Source: Anaerolineales bacterium (GTDB taxonomy: Bacteria > Chloroflexota > Anaerolineae > Anaerolineales > Villigracilaceae). From it: a DNA stretch of 31,856 nt. Shown piece by piece: positions 16,732 to 24,384 of the stretch. The stretch is from assembly GCA_020847355.1 (NCBI GenBank), contig JADLCG010000027.1, forward strand, positions 1-31,856, in the 5' to 3' direction. Under the pieces are notes generated by a model that had not been told where the DNA came from, did no database searches, and worked only from the letters and a program-made list of their open reading frames with translations. How positions within the stretch are numbered: the stretch's first letter is position 1; each line of letters opens with the position of its first letter. The translations under genes were made by a program, and so were the position numbers.

Positions 16732-18492
16732 ATGAGCAACCTTGAACAACTCCTGCGCATTCCAAGCGTGGATAGTAGCTTAAGATTCAGTATCTCGCCT
16801 GATGAAAAAGAAATTGTATTTTCTTGGAATAAAAGCGGAAAGTGGGAGTTGTGGAGATTAGAGATTGGAGAATTAGAGGCAAAAGAATTGGGCGGCGAAA
16901 TTTCCGGCTCAAAATTTTCTCCTAAACACTCACCTGCTGGAAAACGACTCGCTTACGCAATTGATTTTGATGGGAGCGAGTCTTTCCATATTATTCTGCA
17001 TAATCTACAAAACAACTCGCTTATTGACCTCACGCCCTCTTCTGGCTACGCGCAACAACCGAATTTTGACTTTTCTCCCGACGAGAAAACCTTAGCCATC
17101 CTTTCAGATGAAAATGGAAGCTTTGCCTTATATCTCTTAGATATTGAAACGCAAGAGAAAAAGCTATTGCTAGATATTCACCGCCCCATTTGGGATGTGG
17201 CTTGGTCGCCTGACGGGAAATATATCGCGGTCGAAGCGGAGGCAAAAGCGAGCGCCAGAGAAATTTATATTATTGAAGCAGAGAATGGCGCGGCAAAAGT
17301 CTTAAGCGAAAATAACGAATCGCTCAACGCGCAACAGCCTGCCTGGTCCGCGGATTCAAAGTCGCTGGCTTTCTCTTGCGAAAACGGCGAATGGTTCAAC
17401 ATCGGATTGTATGCTGTTGAAACCGAAAAGATCGCTTGGGTCACAGATTCCAGCGGGGATGATACGCAACCCACTTTTGCGCGGAGCGGGGAATTTATCG
17501 GCTGGATTCATAGCGCAGGGTCACAGACCAGCTTTCAGTTTAAGCGCGGCGCTGAATTTCATCAAGTAAAAGTAGGAAATGGCGTGCATTCATTTCCGCG
17601 TATCGTCAATAATAAAGTTATCCTAATTTACGAAGATGTGAATCACCCGCCGGATTTATGGAAAATAAATTTAGAAAACGGAATGGCGCTTCAAGCAACA
17701 AAGTCTTTGGAAGAAGATTTGAATTTTGACGCGCCGCAAGAAATTTCCTATTCAAGCATAGATGGCGCGCAAGTTCCCGCCTTGTTGTTTCGCGGACAAA
17801 GCGCTTGCGCCGTGATTGATATTCATGGCGGACCGAACTGGCATGTGCAAAATTTATGGAATCCATTTGTGAGTGAAGCGCTGGCAAAGGGCTGGAGCGT
17901 GTTACAGCCCAATTATCGCGGCTCAACGGGTTATGGAAAAAAATGGCAAAACGCAAGTAGATACGACATGGGCGGCGTGGACACAGATGATTGCGCGGCG
18001 GGCGTGAAATATTTAATTGAAAATAAAATCGCCAATCAATTTGTAGCGACGGGGCGAAGTCACGGCGGTTTTTTGACGATGTGTTGCTTGACCAATTATC
18101 CCGCCTTATTCGCAGGCGGCTCGGCCATCGTACCGTTTTTGAATTGGATAAAATCGCACTACGAATCGCGCGAAGATTTACAACACTGGAACATCGAAAA
18201 CATGGGCGATCCTGAAATGAATAAAGAATTATGGATAAAACGCTCGCCCTATTTCTTTTTAGATAAAGTCAATGCGCCCGTGCAAATGATTTGCGGCGGA
18301 AACGATCCGCGTTGCCCCGCCAGCGATTCGATTGACGCGCGCGATAAGTTAATTGAATTAGGAAAAGAAGTAGAATTATTGTTATACCAAGATGAGGGGC
18401 ATTCGTTTTTGAAGATGGAAAATATAATTGATTCGGAACTGAGGCGAATTGAGTTCTTGGAGAAAGCTCTGACAATGGACGACGGACGATAG
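16732..18492 (+). CDS. S9-family serine peptidase (acylaminoacyl-peptidase/prolyl oligopeptidase type)
   Basis: This 586-residue protein has an N-terminal TolB/WD40-like propeller (about 15-320, with repeated 'SPDxK' blades) and a C-terminal alpha/beta hydrolase peptidase domain (about 335-580). The oxyanion motif HGGP is at 365-368, the nucleophile is Ser443 in GRSHGG, the acid is Asp525 in GGNDPR and the base is His557 in DEGHSF. No signal peptide is present, so it acts in the cytosol on short peptides. It begins 15 bases after the preceding gene and lies between two MttB homologues, which suggests a role in releasing an N-methylated amino acid from peptides (inference). Its last codons run into a short ggacgac-like repeat, so the exact C-terminus may have drifted. 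Confidence 0.93.
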   Translation: MSNLEQLLRIPSVDSSLRFSISPDEKEIVFSWNKSGKWELWRLEIGELEAKELGGEISGSKFSPKHSPAGKRLAYAIDFDGSESFHIILHNLQNNSLIDLTPSSGYAQQPNFDFSPDEKTLAILSDENGSFALYLLDIETQEKKLLLDIHRPIWDVAWSPDGKYIAVEAEAKASAREIYIIEAENGAAKVLSENNESLNAQQPAWSADSKSLAFSCENGEWFNIGLYAVETEKIAWVTDSSGDDTQPTFARSGEFIGWIHSAGSQTSFQFKRGAEFHQVKVGNGVHSFPRIVNNKVILIYEDVNHPPDLWKINLENGMALQATKSLEEDLNFDAPQEISYSSIDGAQVPALLFRGQSACAVIDIHGGPNWHVQNLWNPFVSEALAKGWSVLQPNYRGSTGYGKKWQNASRYDMGGVDTDDCAAGVKYLIENKIANQFVATGRSHGGFLTMCCLTNYPALFAGGSAIVPFLNWIKSHYESREDLQHWNIENMGDPEMNKELWIKRSPYFFLDKVNAPVQMICGGNDPRCPASDSIDARDKLIELGKEVELLLYQDEGHSFLKMENIIDSELRRIEFLEKALTMDDGR

Positions 18493-18509
18493 ACCGCCAC
18501 TGAGGAAAT

Positions 18510-19928
18510 ATGGAAGCGTTAAAGTTTTTATCTGACGATGATGTGAAAGCCATGCACGAAGCGACGATGAAAGTAATGAGTGAAGTGGGGATCATTTGGA
18601 CGCATCAACCGAGTTTGGATATTTTATTGAGCGCGGGCTGTAGTATGAACGGCAATCGGATTTGTATGCCGGCAGACTTGGTAATGGATTCAATCGCCAA
18701 AGCCAATAAGCGTCCGCAGATTCGCGGACGCAATGGCACAATCAATAAACTTGGAAGCGGCGAACTATTTTTTCATAACCTCGGCGGCGCCAGAGATGTG
18801 TTCGATGCGCGCACAGGCACGCGCCACGCCGCCACAGTGGAAGATTGTATCAGTGCCATTCGCGTTTTAGACGCACTGCCAAATTGCAATAACGTCACCC
18901 CGTTTTTCACGCCGCCTGATGTGGCTAATGAAATGATGGCGTTACACATGTATCGGCAGACATTATCCAATACCACCAAGCCTGTGCAAGGACCCGGCAT
19001 TCAATTTGGTCACGACGTGAAGTATGCAGTTGAAATGGCGGCAGTGATTGGTATTCAACCGCACGAATTAACGCTCTCGCTTTCGCCAGTCAGCCCGCTC
19101 ACTATGCACGACGTGGCGGCGCAAGCCATTATGGATATGGCGAATGCAGGCGTTATTCACGCCAACCTCCCCGCCCCAACTGGCGGCGCAACCTCGCCAA
19201 TGACCATCACGGGAAGCCTCGTGCAACAAAGCGCCGAGTCGCTGGCGCCGTTGGTGTTGGCGCAACTTATCAATCCGGGTTGCGGCGTGATTTATTGCGG
19301 GCGCTTAGGCTTGCTAGAGCCGCGCACTGGCTTGATTTGGGGCGGCGTAGAACTTGGCATCTCATCCGCAGGCACGGTGCAACTTGGGCATTATTATGGA
19401 TTCTCGGTCAACGTATATGGATTTTCGACCAACGCGCACACGTTGGACGCGCAGAACGCTTTTGAACGCGGACTCAACGCCTCTCTCCCCGCTCTGGCAG
19501 GGGCAGACGAACTCTCGGGCATTGGCGAAATGGAAGCAGGCGTGATGGGTTCGTTTGCTCAAATGGTTTTGGATAATGAACTCGCCAAAAGCGTGCATCG
19601 CCAAAGACAAGGTCTATCCGCCGACGCCGATCATTTGGCGTTAGAAGTTATTAATACAGTAATGAATACCAACAGAAATTATTTAGCCAGCAAGCATACG
19701 CTCAAACATTTACGCGCCGGCGAAATGGCATTGACTAAACTAGCAGAACGCAACTCATGGGATACCTGGGAAGAAAAAATGAATCGCAAACAAATGGCAG
19801 ATTACGCCGCCGATGAAGCCGAAAGAATTTTGAAAGAACACATCGTCGAGCCATTGAGTCCGCAACAAGAAGCGGAGTTGGATAAGATTATGCTGGCGGC
19901 GGAGAAGGATGTTGTCAAGAAAAAGTGA
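18510..19928 (+). CDS. MttB-family corrinoid methyltransferase, non-pyrrolysine (copy 2)
   Basis: This is a second, divergent MttB homologue of 472 residues. The N-terminus LSDDDVKAMHEATMKVM is a classic family opening. Other family blocks are the TGGATSPMT region, the LVQQSAESLAP helix, the NPGCGVIYCG strand and the ALAGADELSGIGE block near the end of the barrel. No amber codon interrupts the frame. TGAGGA lies just ahead of the ATG, 17 bases after the S9 peptidase stop. It has no adjacent corrinoid partner of its own, so it may use the protein at 13990 or one encoded elsewhere. The sequence is unlike copy 1 over most of its length, so the two probably handle different substrates or sequential methyl groups; this is inference. 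Confidence 0.92.
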   Translation: MEALKFLSDDDVKAMHEATMKVMSEVGIIWTHQPSLDILLSAGCSMNGNRICMPADLVMDSIAKANKRPQIRGRNGTINKLGSGELFFHNLGGARDVFDARTGTRHAATVEDCISAIRVLDALPNCNNVTPFFTPPDVANEMMALHMYRQTLSNTTKPVQGPGIQFGHDVKYAVEMAAVIGIQPHELTLSLSPVSPLTMHDVAAQAIMDMANAGVIHANLPAPTGGATSPMTITGSLVQQSAESLAPLVLAQLINPGCGVIYCGRLGLLEPRTGLIWGGVELGISSAGTVQLGHYYGFSVNVYGFSTNAHTLDAQNAFERGLNASLPALAGADELSGIGEMEAGVMGSFAQMVLDNELAKSVHRQRQGLSADADHLALEVINTVMNTNRNYLASKHTLKHLRAGEMALTKLAERNSWDTWEEKMNRKQMADYAADEAERILKEHIVEPLSPQQEAELDKIMLAAEKDVVKKK

Positions 19929-19972
19929 GTTGAAGGTTGAAGGTTGAAAGAAGCGAAATAAAAGGAGAACAA

Positions 19973-21130
19973 ATGCTCAAACAAGCTCATGCAATTTCAG
20001 AAGAATTAATCGAATGGCGGCGTGATTTTCACATGCACCCCGAAGTTGGTTTCGAGGTCCAACGCACAGCGGGGATTGTGGCAGACGAGTTAGAAAAAAT
20101 GGGGTACAGAGTCAAGCGCGGGGTAGGAAAGACCGGCGTTGTCGCCGAGATGGGCGAAGGCGGCAAAGTCATCGCTATTCGCGCAGATATGGACGCGCTT
20201 CCTATCCTTGAACAAAATGATACCGAGTACGTCTCGCAGGAGGCCGGCAAAATGCACGCCTGCGGACATGACTCGCATACCGCGATGGCTTTAGGCGCGG
20301 CAAGAATTTTGGCAAAAGAAAAATTAAATGGGCGCGTGCGCTTTTTATTTCAACCCTGCGAAGAAACTTGTGACGAAGAAGGCAAAAGCGGCGCGCAAAG
20401 AATGTACGATGAAGGTGCAGTTGAAGGCGTGGATTACGTCATCGCGCAACATGTTGACCCGACCCAGCCGCTTGGAACGATTGCTATTACCGAAGGTCCC
20501 AGCGGCGGCGGCGTGGATACTTGGTATGCAACCATCATCGGCAAAGGCGGGCATGGCGCATACCCGCACACCACTGTAGACCCTTTTGTTCTATTGGCGC
20601 AAGTGATCAATGGACTCAATGCAATCGTCTCACGCAGACTCGATCCATACGCGCCTTCTGCGATCAGCATTGGCGTAATCAACGGCGGCTTCGCGGAAAA
20701 TGTTATTCCGGATAAAGTTGAAATGAAAGGCACGATTCGATTTACGTCTCTCGAAGTGCAAAAGCAAATCCGCGAAGAAGTGCGGCGCGTCTTTGAAATC
20801 GCCAAAACGCTCGGCGGAAATTATGAACTGGGCTTCATCTTCGGCGGTATGCCATTGATCAACGATAAATATGTTTCGGAAGCAATCGGTCAGGTGGGCG
20901 CAGATTTGCTCGGAAAAGATAACGTCCACGAAATGCAAAAAACTTTGGGCGCAGAAGATTTCCCTGAATTTCTCAAAGATGCGCCGGGCGCAATGTATAT
21001 GCTCGGCACAAAAATTGAAGGGCGCGAAGTGTACGAACTCCATCACCCCAAATTTGATTTAGACGAAAGAGCGCTTCCGATTGGCACAGCCATATTGGCA
21101 GAAACAGCCCTGCGTTTTTTGAACTCCTAA
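19973..21130 (+). CDS. M20-family amidohydrolase (hippurate hydrolase/IAA-amino acid hydrolase type)
   Basis: This 385-residue metal-dependent amidohydrolase cleaves N-acyl amino acids or small amides in the cytosol. Family motifs are HMHPEVGFE, IRADMDALPI (69-78), MHACGHDSHTAM with Cys97 and His99, the catalytic glutamates Glu130-Glu131 in FQPCEE, His160 and the terminal LHHPKFD. The start is ATG 19973, preceded by AAAGGAG; the frame stays open to TTG 19937, but that stretch is only a tandem gttgaag run. It closes the operon with the MttB genes and is followed by a terminator. Together with the S9 peptidase it suggests that the methylated substrate is freed from an amide bond. The exact substrate is unknown. 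Confidence 0.93.
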   Translation: MLKQAHAISEELIEWRRDFHMHPEVGFEVQRTAGIVADELEKMGYRVKRGVGKTGVVAEMGEGGKVIAIRADMDALPILEQNDTEYVSQEAGKMHACGHDSHTAMALGAARILAKEKLNGRVRFLFQPCEETCDEEGKSGAQRMYDEGAVEGVDYVIAQHVDPTQPLGTIAITEGPSGGGVDTWYATIIGKGGHGAYPHTTVDPFVLLAQVINGLNAIVSRRLDPYAPSAISIGVINGGFAENVIPDKVEMKGTIRFTSLEVQKQIREEVRRVFEIAKTLGGNYELGFIFGGMPLINDKYVSEAIGQVGADLLGKDNVHEMQKTLGAEDFPEFLKDAPGAMYMLGTKIEGREVYELHHPKFDLDERALPIGTAILAETALRFLNS

Positions 21131-21156
21131 GTTATTCAAGAGATTAGGATTTGATT

Positions 21157-21184
21157 AAGAGGCGGTAATAAACCGCCTCTTTTT
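21157..21184 (+). terminator. Rho-independent terminator of the MttB operon
   Basis: A 10-base stem (21157-21166 with 21172-21181) has a five-base loop and is followed by T residues. It lies 26 bases after the M20 amidohydrolase stop and marks the end of the run that begins at the GntR gene. Confidence 0.9.
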
Positions 21185-21208
21185 GTTCTCTGAATACAAA
21201 GGAAAAAT

Positions 21209-22285
21209 ATGCAGAACACAAAACTAGCTCTGATAATTACGCTGTGTTTTATCTCCGCTTGTGGAGCAAACCCAGCTACGCCTGCAAACATTATCGCTAC
21301 ACACACTGAAACCTCGGCAAATACGCAAACGCTTACGCTTACGCCAACTGCCGCCTCAACGCTCGCGCCTCTTCCAACCGCCACGCCGATTCCACATCCA
21401 ATGAGCATTATCGCGCTACGCAACGGAGAATATCCGGGCAGTGAAATTACAATTGTCAAGGAATTGGAGCGCGGTTCAAATTACAAAAGGTATTACGTTT
21501 ATTATCTTTCTGAAGGCTTGAAAATCTACGCGCTGTTGACCATACCAAATGGCGAACCGCCAGCCGGCGGATTCCCCGCGATTGTTTTCAATCATGGATA
21601 TATCCCGCCGGACGTATATCGTACAACCGAAAGATACCTTGCTTATGTAGATGAAATTGCCAAAGCCGGTTATGTGGTCTTTCGCATTGATTATCGCGGG
21701 CATGACGCCTCTGAAGGCGAAGCGACCGGCGCGTATGGAAGCCCGGGTTATCAAATTGACGTATTAAACGCAGTTGCTTCGATCAAAAAATTGCCTGAAG
21801 TAAACCCCGAAAAAATCGGCATGTGGGGACATTCAATGGGAGGTTATTTAACCTTACGAACAATGGTGATCTCTAAAGATGTGAAAGTCGGCGTGATTTG
21901 GGCTGGCGTGGTTGCCTCATATCCGGAAATGCTCTACAACTGGCGTAGAACAGGTTCATTCACACCCTCGCCAAGTTCACGCGGCATCGGCTGGCGCGAC
22001 GCATGGCTGGAACAGTATGGCGCTCCTGAACAAAACCCAGCCTTCTGGGATTCTATTTCAGCCACATCGTATCTTGCCGATTTATCTGGTCCCTTGCAGT
22101 TGCATCACGGTACGGAAGATGAAGACGTGCCCTTAGCCTTCTCCATCCGCCTTGCCGAACAAGCGCGCGGGGCAGGTCAAATTGCGGATTTATATACCTA
22201 CGCCGGAGATAACCACAATATTTCTGAAAATTTCAATCTCGCCATGCAAAGGACAATTGATTTTTTTGACGCCTATCTAAAATAG
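21209..22285 (+). CDS. Lipoprotein alpha/beta hydrolase
   Basis: This 358-residue secreted hydrolase is anchored by lipid. The signal peptide ends in a lipobox with Cys18 (ISAC). A Thr/Pro/Ala-rich linker (about 22-62) follows, then an alpha/beta hydrolase domain of the dienelactone hydrolase/acyl-peptidase type. The oxyanion region is FNHGY (127-131), the nucleophile is Ser209 in GHSMGG, the acid is in HGTEDED near 304-306 and the base is His336 in DNHN. An AAAGGA site precedes the ATG. The gene follows the operon terminator, so it is probably a separate unit. It converges with the antiporter gene with a 10-base gap and no good terminator between them. The substrate (ester or peptide) is unknown. 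Confidence 0.9.
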   Translation: MQNTKLALIITLCFISACGANPATPANIIATHTETSANTQTLTLTPTAASTLAPLPTATPIPHPMSIIALRNGEYPGSEITIVKELERGSNYKRYYVYYLSEGLKIYALLTIPNGEPPAGGFPAIVFNHGYIPPDVYRTTERYLAYVDEIAKAGYVVFRIDYRGHDASEGEATGAYGSPGYQIDVLNAVASIKKLPEVNPEKIGMWGHSMGGYLTLRTMVISKDVKVGVIWAGVVASYPEMLYNWRRTGSFTPSPSSRGIGWRDAWLEQYGAPEQNPAFWDSISATSYLADLSGPLQLHHGTEDEDVPLAFSIRLAEQARGAGQIADLYTYAGDNHNISENFNLAMQRTIDFFDAYLK

Positions 22286-22295
22286 CCTGCCGCAA

Positions 22296-24272
22296 TTATT
22301 TGTCAAAATGCAGGATCGTCAAGTTGCCGTCAAACGAATGCGCGATTTGTTCAGGGATATTTCCCAAAGTGTCGGCTACTCGTTTCCTTGAACCAAAGCC
22401 CGGCAAAACGATAAAAGAACTGAGCGATTCTTCCTCCAGTTTTTCAGGAGTTGTTTGGTTGGACAACGCTTCAATCGTCACGGGCTGACTAGTCTCACGC
22501 GCCGCGACCAACGCTTCAATTATTTGAACATAGCTTTTATGCGCGAAAATATGCAATGGCACATTCAACGCTTGCGCAATGGTCAAGTTTGCCTGTAACA
22601 TCCTTTGGACTGCAATCGGCGGCACAGACTTGGCAGGCACAATGAACATCACGCGTTGCATACTGTTCAACGGCAAGGGCAATTTCCCGATCATCACCGG
22701 CGTATCCGAGCCCCAAATCACTTCATCTAACACAGAGCCTAAGACATTTTCGCGGAAGGTGCGTTTACCGCGCCAACCCATCATAATCAAAGAAGCGCTT
22801 TCCTCGTGAGCGGTATGCAAAATTCCTTGAGCGTGCGTCGCCGCCAAACGAGGAATCAATTCGATGTGAGTCTCAGGATCATGCAGAGACTCGTTCACCT
22901 TATCCAATTCGCTTTTATGCAGTATCAAGCTGTTTGGAGCATTGCCGCCTTTATCGCTGGCGACGCTCACGGCTAAAATTTTCCCTTTTGACGAATGAGT
23001 CAATAAGCTAGCCAAGGCAACCAAACCTTCAGAATGTTTCGCATCCGCCACCGGAACGAGGACTCTGCCAAAGAGCGGAATCTGCTCTTCGTCGGCGGAA
23101 GCAGTTTGCAGGTCGGGCGCGAAGCGCTGGACGATTAATGGAGAAGTGATCGAGGTGAGCAAAATCATCAAGATGGCGGCGTTGAATAAGGTCGAGTCAA
23201 AAAGTCCAGTTTCCAAACCAATCACTAAAGTTGGGATGGTGACGGCGGCTTGCGCATGTGACAGCCCGTACACCGTCCAGAATTCCGCTTTGGTGTATTT
23301 GTAAATTTTTGCGGTAAGCCAAGCCGCGATCAGTTTTGAGACGTAAGCTACAATCGTCACGCCAATGGCGACAACAATTGTTTCCGGACTTTTGAGAAAT
23401 GTCAATGGATCGGTGATGAGACCGCTATACAAAAGAAAAACGGGGATAAAAAACGATTCGCCGATGAATAAAACATGGCTGGTCACCGGGCTGTGGCGCG
23501 GCAACATTGAATTGACGGCTAAGCCTGCGATGAACGCGCCAACTACTTCATGCACGCCGATCGCCTCGGCGACAAATGCGGCGACAAACAAGACGACGAT
23601 AACGAATTGAAACTCCAAGGCGCGGACTTTGAGAAATTGAAAAACTATTTTTCCTAAACGCGGCAAGCCAAAGATAATCACAGCCGTAAAAATGACGAGC
23701 ATGACGAGCAATTGCACAAAATAACCAAGCGTGATTCCGCCGCCAGTTTTACCGCCCAGCACTACCGCCAAGACGATAAAAGCGCCAATGTCCGTTAAGA
23801 CCGTCGCGCCGGTCGTCACGGCGACGGCTTCGTTACGAGTAACGCCAAGTTTGGTGAGGATCGGAAAGGCAATTAATGTGTGGGAGGCAAAGGCAGAGCC
23901 AAGCAAGATCATACCGAGCCAATCCAGCCCGAGAATGTAGCCAAGCCCCATGCCCATCAATTGCGGGAACATGAAAGTGATCAAGCCGAAGACCAAGGCG
24001 CGCGCGCGCACCTTCATAAACTGATTGATATCTACTTCCAGCCCGGCGCTGAACATGAGATAGACCAAGCCAATTGTAGATAAAAATTGAATGCGATCGT
24101 TATCTGCCAACAAGCCGAATCCATGCGGTCCGATCAACATGCCGCCGATGATGATGCCGATAATGCCGGGGAGTTTCAGCCTTTCTGAAATCAACGGCGT
24201 AACGAGGATCATCGCCATGATCACCAGAAAGAAGCCTACGGGTTTTGAGAAAAGTTCGAGGAGCGAATGCAT
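22296..24272 (-). CDS. CPA2-type cation:proton antiporter with C-terminal UspA domains
   Basis: This 658-residue protein has about twelve membrane helices in residues 1-390, typical of the KefB/GerN branch of monovalent cation:proton antiporters; the conserved Thr160-Asp161 sits in the transport core. The cytosolic part has a UspA domain (about 401-530) with an intact nucleotide motif, G-x2-G-x9-G-S (Gly499, Gly502, Gly512-Ser513). A second UspA-like domain (about 538-657) lacks that motif. ATP binding to the first domain could gate transport (inference from the family). AAGGAT precedes the ATG. The pseudokinase gene diverges from it across a 112-base spacer. The ion (Na+ or K+) is not decided. 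Confidence 0.92.
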   Translation of the reverse strand: MHSLLELFSKPVGFFLVIMAMILVTPLISERLKLPGIIGIIIGGMLIGPHGFGLLADNDRIQFLSTIGLVYLMFSAGLEVDINQFMKVRARALVFGLITFMFPQLMGMGLGYILGLDWLGMILLGSAFASHTLIAFPILTKLGVTRNEAVAVTTGATVLTDIGAFIVLAVVLGGKTGGGITLGYFVQLLVMLVIFTAVIIFGLPRLGKIVFQFLKVRALEFQFVIVVLFVAAFVAEAIGVHEVVGAFIAGLAVNSMLPRHSPVTSHVLFIGESFFIPVFLLYSGLITDPLTFLKSPETIVVAIGVTIVAYVSKLIAAWLTAKIYKYTKAEFWTVYGLSHAQAAVTIPTLVIGLETGLFDSTLFNAAILMILLTSITSPLIVQRFAPDLQTASADEEQIPLFGRVLVPVADAKHSEGLVALASLLTHSSKGKILAVSVASDKGGNAPNSLILHKSELDKVNESLHDPETHIELIPRLAATHAQGILHTAHEESASLIMMGWRGKRTFRENVLGSVLDEVIWGSDTPVMIGKLPLPLNSMQRVMFIVPAKSVPPIAVQRMLQANLTIAQALNVPLHIFAHKSYVQIIEALVAARETSQPVTIEALSNQTTPEKLEEESLSSFIVLPGFGSRKRVADTLGNIPEQIAHSFDGNLTILHFDK

Positions 24273-24372
24273 GGGTCTGAAAATCCTTGGTAAATAATAA
24301 GTCGCAATTGAGGTTGGGATTTTAATTCAGGATGACGATACAGGCTAGCGCCGCTACTTCATAAAAGGGCGG

Positions 24373-24378
24373 TAAAAT
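24373..24378 (+). promoter_or_regulatory. Possible -10 box of the pseudokinase gene
   Basis: TAAAAT ends six bases before the ATG at 24385. Transcription would start at the ATG, which fits the leaderless pattern of other genes here. No -35 box is clear. Confidence 0.35.
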
Positions 24379-24384
24379 TATTTC

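Noticed and set aside
14714..19928. Pyrrolysine-encoding amber codon in the MttB genes
   Set aside because: Both frames run full length without an internal TAG, and no pyl genes are present.
22286..22315. Possible terminator between the lipoprotein hydrolase and antiporter genes
   Set aside because: Only a five-base stem with a long loop (cctgc/gcagg) and no T-run is seen.
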